Source: Aquimarina sp040786285
Lineage (GTDB): Bacteria; Bacteroidota; Bacteroidia; Flavobacteriales; Flavobacteriaceae
Length of the DNA stretch: 64,000 bases
Reading direction: 5' to 3'
NCBI RefSeq assembly: GCF_040786285.1
Contig: NZ_JBFMKQ010000001.1
Location: 2,108,001 to 2,172,000, forward strand
The position numbers and the translations under genes are program-made. Below, piece after piece: positions 26,684 to 39,500 of the stretch (position 1 is its first letter; every line of letters begins with the position of its first letter). The notes under the pieces are model-generated. The model saw nothing but the letters and a program-made list of their open reading frames with translations, was not told the origin of the DNA and did not search any database.

Positions 26684-26715
26684 TTGTTAATATTACGTTA
26701 ATTTTTTTATTTTTG
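26684..26715 (+). promoter_or_regulatory. Promoter of the adhesin unit
   Basis: TTG at 26684-26686, a 21-base spacer, then TATTTTTG at 26708-26715: a full match to the Bacteroidota housekeeping promoter. It lies 24 bp before the ATG at 26740. Confidence 0.75.
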
Positions 26716-26739
26716 CACCGCTAATCCCAGCCCCAATCT

Positions 26740-29700
26740 ATGACCAAACTTCTACAATTACCCCTTTATATATGTGTTTTTTTGTTTGCAACAAGTTTGT
26801 CTGCGACAGATATTTTGGTTCCGGTATTCAATGAAAATATAGATGCTTCCATAGAAAAAACTAAACCTATTGATAGTATCGTTGCTACAAATCCTAATTC
26901 GGACAAGAAAATTGTGGCAACAAAACCGATTAAAACGTTCAGAAATTTTAAATCACTTGAACGATTTGACACCCCTGTTGTAGCTAAATATAATAAACGT
27001 TTTGAGGTAGAAGAAGGGTTTCAGTTTACTACGCCAGAGTCGTTACAAAATAAGAAGTGGTTAGATATGGCCACTAACGTATTTAGTACATTAGATGTAA
27101 CCAAAAACTATGTAGATTTACTAAAAGAAGAAAGTTTAGGAGAATTGCCAGTAGCTATTACTCCGAAAACAATTAGTAATGTAACCTATACCGTTGGGAT
27201 TGCTAAAGCGGTTTTTAAACCGGCATACACAGAACTTACCGTTTTTCTTAAGGTAGAACTCCCAAGAACAACCTCTACAAGTACCACTACGGCGACAAGC
27301 ACAGATGTAGAGAATACAGAGACCACAAGTCAAACTACTACTAAAGAAGAAAAAAATGTACTGATTCTAGGGGCCTCCAATATCAAATTATCTCGTGATG
27401 GAGGAATTATAGGAGACGCTAAGTTAAATTTAATTTCACAGTTTACTGTTAATCTTAACAGTGGTGCAATGTTGCTTACCTTAAAAGGTGATTTCGAAAA
27501 TCCTGGAACTTATGCTCTAATGGATTGTTCTGGGTTTAAAGAATTAGGGATTGATGCTAATTTAAAATTTACAAATGGGTTACTATTTCCTGTAGATGAA
27601 GATGGTAAAGAGAAAAATGGTTATGTAGAAAGTGATTTTAAAATCGTAGCCAGTGATTGGAATGATATGGTGGTAAACCTCGATTTACCAGAGTTTGGAG
27701 TTAAAGGATTAGAAGGCACTACATTCAGGTTAAATACAGCCATTTTTGATTTTAGCGATATACGTAATGATCCCGATACACCATCATCATACCTTGATAA
27801 ATATTATACCGAAAATAAAGAATTATGGAGAGGTGTATATATCAAATCTCTCGAAGTTATTTTACCCAAAGCCTTTGGTAAAAGAAATAGCGATAATCGA
27901 GTGGCTTTTGGAGCTACCGATATGATTATTGATGGTCAAGGGGTAACGGGTAAGTTTACAGGTGATAATATATTTACACTTGATGAAGGAACAGCTTCTG
28001 GTTGGGATTTTTCATTAGACCATTTTTTATTGGATATAGAAGCCAATAAAATAAAAGCAGGAGAATTTAACGGGCAAATAAGATTACCGGTTTCTCAATT
28101 AGATAGCCTGAAATATAATGCAATTATTCAACCTGATGAATATAGCTTTAGAGTAACCAGCGCCAAAGCAATAGAATTTGATGTGTGGAATGCTCAGGTT
28201 TCTTTGACCGAAGATTCTTATATAGAAATGAAAGTTAAGGATGATAAATTCATGCCCAAAGCTAACCTTAACGGATCAGTTAGTATTCAATCCGGGTTAA
28301 AAAAAGAAGAAAACAAATCATCAGAATCAAAAGATAAGACAGTTGATTTTAAAGGAATAGTATTTGAAAATATGCTATTGCAAACAGAATCACCAAAGTT
28401 TTCGGTTTCCTACTTTGGATACCAAGGTGAGATGAAACTTGCTAATTTTCCGGCTACAATAAATGAAATAGCACTTAGAACTCCATCAGATACCAAAGCA
28501 GAATTAGTTTTTGACTTTAATATCAATCTTACCTCAGAGAGTGATGGTGGTAACGGTGGCGGTGCAAAATTAGTCATTAACGGTGTTCTTGATGATAGTG
28601 ATGGCAGAGATCACTGGAAATATGATGGAATAGATCTCGAACGTGTTTTTATCCAGATGGAAGTTGCTGGAATGGAACTTAAAGGTGCCATCTTTATTTT
28701 CGAAGAGGATACTACCTATGGTACTGGTTTTGCAGGAGCAGTGGGAGCAAAATTTACAACAGGAGTAAAATTTGAAGTTGAAGCTAAAGCATTATTTGGA
28801 CGTACAACAGATTTTAGGTATTGGTTTGCAGATGCAGAGGTTACTTTACCTAACGGAATACCTGTTTTTCCTGGCTTTGCTATGAATAAATTTGGAGGTG
28901 GTTTCTATAATCACATGAAAATGGCAGGTGCAACCAATCAAGATAACGCAGCCTATAATGAGATCGGAGCTTCAATCTCTGGAGTAATCTATGAACCTTT
29001 TAATGAAAATGGTTTTGGGATGAAAGCCTCGGTAGGGATTATTACTCAAGGATCACCAGATCTTTTTAATGCAACTGTAGAGTTTGGTATGGCATTTCTT
29101 AAATCGGGTGGATTACAAGAAATATATTTAAAAGGACACGGTAGACTTATTGCAAAATTACCAGTTGACTTTTATGACGTACTAGATGAACAATTAGCAG
29201 GTATTGCTAGTGATGGCGAATCAGGATTGCCAGAGTTTAATCCAGATGGAGCAATAACCGCAGATGTGTTTATAGGTTTTGATTTTGTAAATGATACGTT
29301 CCATGCTACTTCAGAAGTGTATGTAAACCTTTTTAGTATCCTAGAAGGGGTTGGCCCAAAAGGTCGCGCAGGATGGATGGATTTTTATGTAGGACCTGAT
29401 GAGTGGCATATTTTAATTGGTACTCCTAACGATCCTATTGGTATTGCTCTAAATCTAGGAATTATAAAATTAAGAACAGACGGTTATTTCATGACCGGTG
29501 ATAATTTACCAGGTAGCCCACCACCACCAGATATTGTAGCGCAGATTTTGGGAGTAGATGTTTCAAAACTGGATTATATGCGGGACCTTAACATGTTAGA
29601 ATCGGGCAAAGGAATGGCCTTTGGATCACATTTTAGTGTGACCACAGGAGATCTGAAATTCCTTATTTTTTATGCGCGTTTTGATGCAGGATTAGGTTTT

Positions 29701-31476
29701 GATATCATGCTAAAGGATTATGGAGATGCACATTGTAAAGGATCATCAGAACAGATTGGATTAAATGGTTGGTATGCCAATGGGCAGTCATATGCATATT
29801 TACAGGGAGAAGTAGGATTAAAAGTCAAACTATTCGGTAAAAGAAAGAAATTTACTGTTTTTAAAGGAGGAGGAGCCTTACTCATGCAAGCCCGACTTCC
29901 AAATCCTGCGTGGTTTAGAGGATATCTGGGAGGCCGTTATAGTATTTTAGGAGGATTGATCAAAGGTCGGTTTAGGTTTAAGGTAGAACTGGGAGATAAA
30001 TGCGAAATTATCGGAGGAAGTGCCTTAGACGGGATTGTGGTGATTGGAGATATGTCGCCTAATGAAGGATCTACAGAAGTAGATGTTTTTGCGGCACCAC
30101 AAGTAGCATTTAATCTGCAAATAAACAAAATATTCGAGTTGCCCGATGATACCGGAGATCGGAAGTATCGCATTTTTATGGATACGTTCGAAGTTACCAA
30201 AGAAGGAGAAACAATTATTGGCGATGTAGAATGGAACGACAGAAATGATAATGCAATCTTTTATTCTCATGAGATTTTACCCCCTAATGCAAGTCTAAAG
30301 GCATTTGTACAATTGCATTTTGAAGAATTTATAGATGGCAAATGGGAAACCATAATGGAGGATGGTAAAGTAGCAACCGAAATCAAAGAAGTCAATTTTA
30401 CTACAGGAGAAGCTCCTAAAACCATACCATTAAGCAATGTTGCTTATATGTATCCAACATTAGGTCAAAAGAATTTCTTTATTAAAGAATACGGTACTGG
30501 ATATATCAATTTAAAACGAGGTCAATCCTATTTATTTGATGCAGTACCAACCTGGAACAAAACTATGACGATGAATGGCGAGGCAGGAACAATATTGACC
30601 AAGAGTTTTGGGTACAATGCTGCTAAAAAACAAATTACTTTTAGTGTTCCAGAAAATATAGCTACCCAAACAGACTATACAGTTCAAATTAGCTTGGTTC
30701 CAGAGAATGATAATACTTTCGATAATGTTACTGAATCTTATAAATCAAAGGACATAGGAGGCGAGGATACAGGGAATGAGGTCGAAGTTCGTTCAAAAAA
30801 GATTGAAGAAGTTGCCATTAAAGGAGAAGAAAGAGAATTATTAACTTTTGGTTTTGGTACAAGTCAGTATACCACTTTTGAGAAAAAGTTGAATGCCATG
30901 AAAGGTAATAACGATTTGTATAAGCATGTTACTTATCCGTATGGATTAACGTTGCTAACGACCATAGACCCTCTCGAACCTTTTGAGCTGGCAGAATTAG
31001 TAGGAAATAAATATACTGCACATTCACCACTTGTTGTGGCTACGGCTATTCCTGATAATTCGTACTACCAAAATCAGATTTATCCGCTGTTATATCAAAA
31101 GTATCCTTTAGAAAATACTTTTTCAGTAACCAGAGATATTAGTAAAGTTGGAGTACCACCACTAGAAGGTGTAGAACCTCTATCATGGTATTTAACCTAC
31201 TTAGAAAATGATCTTACAGGAGAGATAAGTTTGTATAATCCATATCGATATAATCTTACTCATTACTATCATCAGGATTATGTTGATCTAAGGTATCAAT
31301 TAGTTAGTTCTGATCTTCCTTGGGAAGAGATAGAAAAGTATCGCGATCTAATAATAGAACCTTTTCCATTAATGAAGAAAGGAAAATATAAGACCAAACT
31401 ACAATATGTTTTACCTGGACAGATCAGAAACGGAAGTAGTGATATTGTGAAATATACAAATCCATTATATGAGTAA
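26740..31476 (+). CDS. Very large exported protein, unknown function
   Basis: A 1578-residue protein with a signal peptide (about 1-22) and no domain I can name. A Thr/Ser-rich run at about 179-203 looks like a flexible linker between an N-terminal region and the main body. The body alternates short strands, with many Gly-aromatic pairs between about 640 and 1090 (for example FPGFAMNKFGGGFYN and GYLGGRYSILGGL), which recalls a beta-barrel or beta-helix. A more acidic region follows, and it ends KYTNPLYE with no T9SS sorting domain. It is first in a three-gene unit and overlaps the next start by 8 bp. Outer-membrane location is the best guess. Confidence 0.7.
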   Translation: MTKLLQLPLYICVFLFATSLSATDILVPVFNENIDASIEKTKPIDSIVATNPNSDKKIVATKPIKTFRNFKSLERFDTPVVAKYNKRFEVEEGFQFTTPESLQNKKWLDMATNVFSTLDVTKNYVDLLKEESLGELPVAITPKTISNVTYTVGIAKAVFKPAYTELTVFLKVELPRTTSTSTTTATSTDVENTETTSQTTTKEEKNVLILGASNIKLSRDGGIIGDAKLNLISQFTVNLNSGAMLLTLKGDFENPGTYALMDCSGFKELGIDANLKFTNGLLFPVDEDGKEKNGYVESDFKIVASDWNDMVVNLDLPEFGVKGLEGTTFRLNTAIFDFSDIRNDPDTPSSYLDKYYTENKELWRGVYIKSLEVILPKAFGKRNSDNRVAFGATDMIIDGQGVTGKFTGDNIFTLDEGTASGWDFSLDHFLLDIEANKIKAGEFNGQIRLPVSQLDSLKYNAIIQPDEYSFRVTSAKAIEFDVWNAQVSLTEDSYIEMKVKDDKFMPKANLNGSVSIQSGLKKEENKSSESKDKTVDFKGIVFENMLLQTESPKFSVSYFGYQGEMKLANFPATINEIALRTPSDTKAELVFDFNINLTSESDGGNGGGAKLVINGVLDDSDGRDHWKYDGIDLERVFIQMEVAGMELKGAIFIFEEDTTYGTGFAGAVGAKFTTGVKFEVEAKALFGRTTDFRYWFADAEVTLPNGIPVFPGFAMNKFGGGFYNHMKMAGATNQDNAAYNEIGASISGVIYEPFNENGFGMKASVGIITQGSPDLFNATVEFGMAFLKSGGLQEIYLKGHGRLIAKLPVDFYDVLDEQLAGIASDGESGLPEFNPDGAITADVFIGFDFVNDTFHATSEVYVNLFSILEGVGPKGRAGWMDFYVGPDEWHILIGTPNDPIGIALNLGIIKLRTDGYFMTGDNLPGSPPPPDIVAQILGVDVSKLDYMRDLNMLESGKGMAFGSHFSVTTGDLKFLIFYARFDAGLGFDIMLKDYGDAHCKGSSEQIGLNGWYANGQSYAYLQGEVGLKVKLFGKRKKFTVFKGGGALLMQARLPNPAWFRGYLGGRYSILGGLIKGRFRFKVELGDKCEIIGGSALDGIVVIGDMSPNEGSTEVDVFAAPQVAFNLQINKIFELPDDTGDRKYRIFMDTFEVTKEGETIIGDVEWNDRNDNAIFYSHEILPPNASLKAFVQLHFEEFIDGKWETIMEDGKVATEIKEVNFTTGEAPKTIPLSNVAYMYPTLGQKNFFIKEYGTGYINLKRGQSYLFDAVPTWNKTMTMNGEAGTILTKSFGYNAAKKQITFSVPENIATQTDYTVQISLVPENDNTFDNVTESYKSKDIGGEDTGNEVEVRSKKIEEVAIKGEERELLTFGFGTSQYTTFEKKLNAMKGNNDLYKHVTYPYGLTLLTTIDPLEPFELAELVGNKYTAHSPLVVATAIPDNSYYQNQIYPLLYQKYPLENTFSVTRDISKVGVPPLEGVEPLSWYLTYLENDLTGEISLYNPYRYNLTHYYHQDYVDLRYQLVSSDLPWEEIEKYRDLIIEPFPLMKKGKYKTKLQYVLPGQIRNGSSDIVKYTNPLYE

Positions 31477-33568
31477 GCAGTTAAACTACATATACACCTT
31501 TGTGGTGATACTAACTCTTATACCAATTCATATGTTGGCTCAGGATCCTATTGGTGAAGAAATTCCGGAGGTAAAAGTTATAGGTACTGTAACCAAAGAT
31601 GCTATTATGTTGCGTTGGGCAGTGAATACGCCTCTCGCCTGGAAATATGTTAACCAATACGGATATACTATAGAGCGAAAAACAATAGCGATTGGAGAAG
31701 AAATTCTGAAAGAGCCTATTGTAAAAAAAATCACATCCACTCCTATACTACCAAAACCTATGATGCAATGGGAGAATTTTGTAGAAAATAATGATAATGC
31801 CGCAATTGCAGCACAAGCAATTTATGGTGAAGACTTTGAGGTTGAGTTGCAAGAGGGAGGAAACGGGATTTTGAATATTATTAACCTGGCACAAGCTTTA
31901 GAACAGCGTTTTTCTTTTGCGCTTTTTGCCGCTGATCAGGATTATGAAGTAGCAAAATATTCTGGATTAGCATATGTGGATACCGATGTTAAACCTAATG
32001 AACGTTATCTGTATAGCATAAGTACAGCAATACCAAAAGAAAAATTAGATGTCAAATCTGGAGGGGTATATTTGGGGTTGTCAGATTACAAATCATTACC
32101 AGAACCACAGGATTTTGTTGGTGTATTTAATGATAAAAATGTGATGCTAAGCTGGAATTTCACCTTATTAAAAAGACAGTTTAACAATTATATTATTGAG
32201 CGATCTGATGATGGAAATACCTATAAGGCATTAGAAGACGTGCCCATTGTTAATTTAAATGAACGCGAGAAGAACCCCTCGAATCGTATGTTTTATATTG
32301 ATAGTCTTCCGCAAAATAATAAAGAGTATTATTATCGATTAAAAGGTGTATCACCCTTTGGTGAAATAGGTCCACCATCTGAAGTAATTTCAGGCTCTGG
32401 TAAAAAACCCTTACAACACAACCCTGCAATAACAGAGGCTAAACTATTACTGGATAATAGTAGTGCTATAATTACCTGGGAATTTCCCGAAGAAGGATTA
32501 ACATCTATTGATCATTTTGAGTTAAACCGATCAGACGTAATCAAAGGAAATTTTAGCACTGTTGTTTCTAATATTTCTAAAGATAAGCGTAGCATAGAGT
32601 ATTCTAATCTTAATGCCATTAATTATTTTACAATTACTGCAGTTGGTGTTAATGGAGGTAAGCGAGTTTCTTTCCCTAAAATGATACAGCCGGTAGATGA
32701 TACTCCACCAATTACTCCTGTTGGATTAACTGGAGTAATTGACTCTACGGGAATTGTGCAATTAAACTGGCAACAAAATACAGAGATAGATTTTTTAGGA
32801 TACCGGGTGTTTAGAGCAAACTTAGAAAATGAAGAATTTACACAGATTACTTTTCGTACAATCTCACAAAATAAAATTGTAGACACTATAAATATTAAGA
32901 CACTAAATCCAAAAGTATACTATAAAATCCAAGCTTTTGATAAACGATATAATCCTTCAGGCTTTTCAGAAGTATTAATGCTTAAAAAACCAGATGTAGT
33001 TCCACCAACAAAACCTGTCTTTAAATCATTTAAAGCAGATCAAGATGTTGTAGAGTTGTATTGGATTACTAGCACTAGCCATGACGCTATAAAAACACTA
33101 GTATATAGGAAAGAAAAAGGAGAGGACACACCTTGGGAATTGGTAGCAGAAACTAATTTACCTGATAATAGTTTTAAAGATACTACTGCCAAATCGGGAG
33201 TTGTTTATTTATATACTCTTGTTACCATTGATGAGTCGGGGTTAGAATCAGAACCAGTGACACCATTGGTAATTAGTTTACCAGATAATAAGCTAAAGCC
33301 TGAGATCGATAAATTTGCTGCTTTGGTTAATCGCGAAGAAAAAAAGATCTCATTGAGTTGGAAATATAAAGCGAATGATGTTACAGAATTTGCATTATAT
33401 AAGGCAGAAGAAGAACAAAAACCAACGCTTTACAAAGTGTTTAATAGTAATAAGAATCAGTTTGTTGATCAAAATTTAAGGGTAAACACAAAATACACCT
33501 ATCTGTTGCAAGCAACATTTAATTCAGGAGCTAAGTCTCCCATTAAAAAAATAGAAGTACAATATTAA
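31469..33568 (+). CDS. Multi-module fibronectin type III exoprotein
   Basis: A 699-residue protein with a signal peptide (about 1-24, ending MLAQ). Six fibronectin III-like modules can be followed by their strand-B tryptophan pattern, beginning near residues 35, 212, 323, 416, 515 and 611 (for example VMLSWNF, AIITWEF, VQLNWQQ, KISLSWK). It ends at the last strand of the sixth module, so no sorting domain or membrane anchor is present. Such modules usually bind other proteins or glycans. It overlaps the preceding gene by 8 bp (ATGAGTAA) and lies 10 bp before the SprB-repeat gene, so it is probably a structural partner of both. Confidence 0.82.
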   Translation: MSKQLNYIYTFVVILTLIPIHMLAQDPIGEEIPEVKVIGTVTKDAIMLRWAVNTPLAWKYVNQYGYTIERKTIAIGEEILKEPIVKKITSTPILPKPMMQWENFVENNDNAAIAAQAIYGEDFEVELQEGGNGILNIINLAQALEQRFSFALFAADQDYEVAKYSGLAYVDTDVKPNERYLYSISTAIPKEKLDVKSGGVYLGLSDYKSLPEPQDFVGVFNDKNVMLSWNFTLLKRQFNNYIIERSDDGNTYKALEDVPIVNLNEREKNPSNRMFYIDSLPQNNKEYYYRLKGVSPFGEIGPPSEVISGSGKKPLQHNPAITEAKLLLDNSSAIITWEFPEEGLTSIDHFELNRSDVIKGNFSTVVSNISKDKRSIEYSNLNAINYFTITAVGVNGGKRVSFPKMIQPVDDTPPITPVGLTGVIDSTGIVQLNWQQNTEIDFLGYRVFRANLENEEFTQITFRTISQNKIVDTINIKTLNPKVYYKIQAFDKRYNPSGFSEVLMLKKPDVVPPTKPVFKSFKADQDVVELYWITSTSHDAIKTLVYRKEKGEDTPWELVAETNLPDNSFKDTTAKSGVVYLYTLVTIDESGLESEPVTPLVISLPDNKLKPEIDKFAALVNREEKKISLSWKYKANDVTEFALYKAEEEQKPTLYKVFNSNKNQFVDQNLRVNTKYTYLLQATFNSGAKSPIKKIEVQY

Positions 33569-33573
33569 AGGAG
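33567..33573 (+). promoter_or_regulatory. Strong Shine-Dalgarno site
   Basis: AAAGGAG, five bases before the ATG at 33579. Clear Shine-Dalgarno sites are rare in this window, so the site supports that start and suggests strong translation of the adhesin. Confidence 0.6.
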
Positions 33574-33578
33574 AATAT

Positions 33579-36500
33579 ATGAAGAAGTTATTACTTGTTT
33601 TTATAGTACTATTTATTTCATCTGGTATATATGCACAGGACTATACAATTGAAGTAAAAGGGTATATCGGTATGGCAGGAAGTTCTTGTGGAAGTAGTAG
33701 AGGTCTCATGTCGGTAACTCTCTTTTTTGCAGACGGAACCGAAAAAATAATCATAGATAACCCTTCAGGCCTTGCCAATGACAACTATGCGGCTACATAT
33801 GTTTATGATGATTCAAATCCGGTAACGGGTGTTGAATTTTATACTAAAAGAAGAAAAGACAAAATAGATTGTAAAAGAAAGCACACTAGGTTAACCGTTC
33901 CAGTTAATGGTTTTTGTTCTGATACACGATATGCCGCAGCAGATGTACATGGATCATTCCCTGGTTGGGCAAATATCGCAGTGTATCCAAATACAGGTTT
34001 ATCTTATGATGGTGTTACAAGTCCGTATACAGTCTGTGTAACTGGTTCTGTTAATATTTTTGCAACTGATGGATTTGCTACTCCTGATGATATATATCGA
34101 TGGGAGTATTTTGATACCATTGGAACAAAAGAAATCGAAGCAAGAGAATTAACCAGATTAAAACAAGCAGTAGAAGATGCTATACAGGATTTAGCGGATT
34201 GTTTGGAAGAGCCTGGAGCTAATTGTAGATTTTTTCGGGTTAGGCTTAGAAGAGCTCAAGATGAACTCGCTGCATATTCGGGGCCCTTGACAGAAATTGT
34301 TCCTTTTGATGGTTGGAAAGAAATTACAAATAAAAGAGGTCAGTCTAATATAGATTTATTACTAAATGATTTGTATCCTAATGCCGCCGATAGAGAACAA
34401 GCAATAAACAAAAATATAAGAGTGAGGTTTGGTCCAGGTTGTTTTGATTATGGAGAAATGTCGGTGATCTATCTTCCCGAACCACCGGTAGTTACAAAAG
34501 TAGATGTAATACAACCAAAATGTTCAGATAGCCAGGTGGGTGAAATCGAATTATATCTTGATAGACAGATATATCCAAATGAAAGAATCGATATTACCTT
34601 AGAAAAGAAAAATCAAACCGGTGACTATGAGGTTAAGGATGCGAATGTTGGGATTCAAAGTTTTGTAGAAGTAAATCCAAGTACGTATAGATATACATGG
34701 GTATCCGCCCTAACAGCAGATTTAACTGCTGGCGAATATAGACTTATTGTATCGGGTTACGAAAAAGACGATGTAGATCAAACTCCATTTTGTGCTCAAT
34801 TTATACATGATTTTGAAATCAAAGCACCTACACCTGTAAAATTTACCTCTGATGATACACAACCTATATGTGCAGACGGAACGGGAAGTATTAAAGTAAC
34901 CGCTTCTGGAGGAACATTACCTGGCGGAAAATATCAGTTTGCGCTTACCGGTGGTTTAAATACAGGTTGGAAATCGCCTATACCAGATACTAATAATACC
35001 TACACGTTTTCAAATCTGGATTCAGAAAAAAATTACATCATTAATGTAAGACTAACTAATGGGACAGATTCCTGCGAAGGTACAGGGCAAAACCCTACCG
35101 ACACGAATATTAGTATTTCAAAGCCAGCAAACACAATAAAAATACAATCGGCTTCAATAAATGAGAACCCATCATACCCTGGGGCTTCAAATGGTGCTAT
35201 TGATGTGATACTTAAAACGGGTACCACGGCTAGGCCTCCTTTTACATATGAAGCTTTTCTCGGAAGCTCGCTGCAAAAATCAGAGACTACTAGTAATAGT
35301 AGTACAACATTAAATGGTTTGATTAAAGGGGAGTACACTATAAAAATAACAGATGATAATGGTTGTAGTGATACCTTTGCTACAAAAGTTATACTTACTG
35401 ATACAGATGCAATTACGATAGAAGATATAATAATTGATCAATCAGTAGATTGTTTTAACGGTAATAATGGTAGTCTTAGAGCTGTGATTACGGGTGGAAA
35501 TGGAAATTATAATTTTAAATGGACAAAAGTTGGAGATAATTCATTTTCTAGAACAAGTAACCCAGTTAATGACTTAGAACCTGGCGATTATATTGTTACA
35601 GTAGGGGATTCAAGAACAGATTTTACTGTTCCGGCTTCCTATGCTGTTGGTAATAAAACTATAGATAATCCTACTCAGGTTAGAGTCACTGATGTAAGTG
35701 TTGAGCATATTAAATGTAAAGGTGAAAATGGAAAAATAACAGTAACCGCAACGGGAGGAACACCTCCTTATAGTTATCGCTTAGGTGTAATAGGCAATTA
35801 TACAGATGTAACAAATAACAGCAATATTTGGGATATTACTGTAGACAGTAAAATGTCTGAATACTTGTATATTAGAGATGCTAAATCATGTGAATTCATG
35901 GTTGTAGATATTGTAACTGTCAATGAGCCAGATCTAGCATTAACTATTGACAACATTTCTACTACGGATAATACTATTCTTGGGGGTTCGACAGGTGCAA
36001 TAACGATTGATATTATTGGGGGTACACCAGGGTATACTGTTACTTGGCAAAAAGATGGAGTTTTAATCCCTAACACAGGAGTATCGATTAATGGTCTTTT
36101 TGCAGGAGAGTACGTAGCAACTGTTGTTGACAATAATGATTGTCGTACTGCCTCTACTATAATTACAATTATTGATCCATTAAGCTTATCTGTATCAAAG
36201 AGTAATGTATCCTGTTTTGATGGAAATGATGGAAAAATCATTTTAAACCCACAAGGAGGAACAAGGCCATATTCTTTTTCTATTGATAATAAGCTAAACT
36301 ATATTTCAGAAAATGACCTCACTAATCTTACTATAGAAGGATTGGTTGATGGTACATATGAAGTGTGGTTACGCGATAATGGCAATCGTGAAATTACAAT
36401 TCCTGAAACAATAACTATTGAAGAGCCTATTAAAATTACAATTACACAAGCTGCAGCATTAGAGCATGTAACAACAATAGGAGGGACAGATGGTAGCATT

Positions 36501-39500
36501 ACAATTGATGTAATGGGCGGAACAGGAAATAAAACATTTTTATGGACTAAACTAAATGACCCTACTTTTAACAGAACGACTAAGGACATAGATAATTTAT
36601 CATTTGGGGTATACACAGTGGTTGTAAAAGATGAAAACGATTGTATTGTTGATGCCACTTATGAAGTAAAAGAACCACTTCCTATGAAGGTGGTCATTAG
36701 CGAAACTGTACCGATTTTATGTTATGATGATGCTTTGGGAGAACTTCTCGCTACGGTTACAGGAGGTTACCCAATAGATTCTTCTCCATCTGACTTTGAA
36801 TATAGATGGTATCAAATTGAAAATACGATAGAAACTCCCATAAATACTGACCTCACACTTGATCATATCGAAAATTTATCTGCGGGAACATATAAGGTTG
36901 TCACAAATGATAGTAAAGGAGCATCAGCAGAAAAAATATTTAATCTTTTACAACCTGATGATCTTGTGGTAACGCTTACTAGTGCGCCAATTGATGTAAA
37001 ATGTAGAGGAGAAGCAACAGGAGTAATTGATATCACAGTCGTAGGAGGCCCTAAGGATGAAGATACAGGTGAGTACTTACCTTATACATTTAGCTGGACA
37101 AAAGTTGGCGATCCAACTTTTAAAGCTACTACAGAAGATCTTCAAAATATAACTGCAGGTACATATGAAGTCGTAGTTATCGATGATAACCTATGTACAA
37201 CATCACTTAGTCAAGCTGTTGTGATAGAGCAACCAGATGCTATTTTAGAAATTTATGATGTAAACCCTGTTAATTTAACAGGATTCCAGACTCAAAACGG
37301 TAGCATATCTTTAGAGGTTAGAGGTGGTACACCACCATATAATTATTCTTGGACAGATCTCGATAATCCTTTATATACCGCTTCAAATCAAGATATAAAT
37401 CAACTATCTATAGGAAGATATCGATTAATTGTAACCGATAAGAATGATTGTACTACATCCATAACTCAGGAAATAACAGAACCGAATCAACTAATAGTAA
37501 CAATTCAACCAATATCTGTAGATAATAGCATTCAATGTTTTGGAGAACAAACTTTGGTACCATTAATTACTAATACTGTAGGAGGTGTTGGGGCATATAC
37601 TTACGAATGGTTTGAAGAAAGTGATTTAAACACAGTAATTTTCACAACATCAGAAACCACAACGGTTAATGTTGGTACATATGTGGTGGTGGTAACCGAT
37701 GAAAATGGAAATAAGGATGATGATACATATGAGGTAACAGAGCCAGACAAACTTGATATTGGCGAAAATGTAACACATTTATTGTGTAGAGGAGATGATA
37801 ATGGTCGTATTGATATTACGGTTATGGGTGGTGTTGAACCTTATTCATTTAGTTGGAGTAATGGTGAAACTATTGAAGATTTATCTTCGCTTAGAGCAGG
37901 AAACTATACAATAATAGTCACAGATGCTAATGATTGTACATTTGAAAAAGAAATTGAAGTAGAACAACCTCCAGGGTTATTTATTAATGGCGATATTATT
38001 AGAGTATATCCATCGTCAAACGGAGCTAGAGACGGAAGAATTACTGTAAATATTGGAGGAGGAACACCTCCTTATGATTATGAGTGGAGAGATTTTAACG
38101 GTGTTGTACAACCTTCAACCACTAATGTTCTTGATAATATTGGTGCCGAAAAGTACGCATTGACCGTTACAGATGCCAATGATTGTACCTTAGAAATTGA
38201 TGATGTAGATCTATTCGAACCTCCTGCTTTAGAAGTAACCATCGAGCAGGTGAATGTAATTTCCTGTTTTGGAACTAGTACAGGTAGTTTAAGTGCAATA
38301 GTTGTAGGAGGAGTACCTTTTAATTCTTCTAAACAATATAACTATCAATGGTTTGATGCCGATACAAATACTATTACCGGTGGAGATAGTTTCTTATTAG
38401 AAGGGATTGCTGCAGGTAATTATTATGTAGTGGTTACAGATGCCGTTAGTAAAAGTGTACCTAGTGAAGTGTTTGATCTTAATCAGCCACTTGCCCTTGA
38501 GCTAGAATTGAGTGCAGATTTTATTAATTGCGGTGATGCAGCCGATTGGACAATAACTCCTCAAATAAATGGAGGAACTGCTCCATATCGTTATGTATGG
38601 AACAATGGTAAAACTAGTGATAGATTAGAAAATGTAGTCGCTGGAACATATAGTTTGGAAATAATAGATGCAAGAGGTTGTAGAGCTAGTGATCAAATCA
38701 CTGTTAGTCCTCCGGATGCTTTAATTGTTAGAGAATCATTAAATATTCCTACATGTTACGGTGGTTGTGATGGTGCTATTTTTCTAGAAACAGAAGGAGG
38801 AACGCCACCATATACGTACCAATGGAGTAATGGAAGCACCACAAAAGATTTAAATACTATTTGTTCAGGTACTTATGTTGCTACTATAACAGACATAAAG
38901 GGATGTCAAATCAAGAAAAAGATTGTTCTCAATGACCCCGAAGAGTTTATAGTTGATCTTGGAGAAGATATTACATTATGTAAAGACCAGACTGCAATAC
39001 TTGATGCAACAGTCGATGATCCCAATGCTACTTATCTTTGGACTACAACGAATGGGTTTAGTAGTACATCATCAAGTATAGAAGTTAAGGATTCCAATGT
39101 TTATGAAGTATTGGTTATTGATTCTAAGGGGTGCGAGGCCAGAGATAATATATTTGTAGATACAACTTCAGATGTTATTTCTGCTAACTTTATAGCCTCT
39201 ACTCAGGTATTTTCAGGAGAAGAATTTGTTATTGTAGATAATAGCGACCCTGTACCAGAATCTATAGATTGGATTTTCCCAAAAGAAGCTACTGTAACGT
39301 ATGAGGACGAACACTATGCAGAATTAATATTTGATATTCCGGGAGAGTATGAGATTACATTACAAACCAATATCGGGCTATGTAGTGCTTTAACTACCAA
39401 AAAGGTTATTGTTCTTGATAAAGAATTTGAAGGTACAGAAGGAGAAGACGGAAGTGTTGAAGAGATTCAAAGCTTTATTGAATATAAAGTATATCCGAAT

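Larger units (their letters stand above)
26389..26739 (+). other. 351-bp control region of the adhesin unit
   Basis: No gene is visible. It holds the second copy of the shared motif at 26521-26537 and a consensus promoter at 26684-26715. No terminator hairpin could be found after the immunity gene, so read-through from the first unit is possible. Confidence 0.6.

Noticed and set aside
35798..36241. Minus-strand open frame of 147 codons in the adhesin gene
   Set aside because: It mirrors the repeat region (Val/Ile/Ser-rich shadow) and has no start context or domain.
34860..38900. Regularly spaced repeated sequence that could suggest a repeat array
   Set aside because: The repeats lie in frame within one gene and vary in DNA while keeping SprB protein cores; spacing is 240-330 bp, so this is no CRISPR array.
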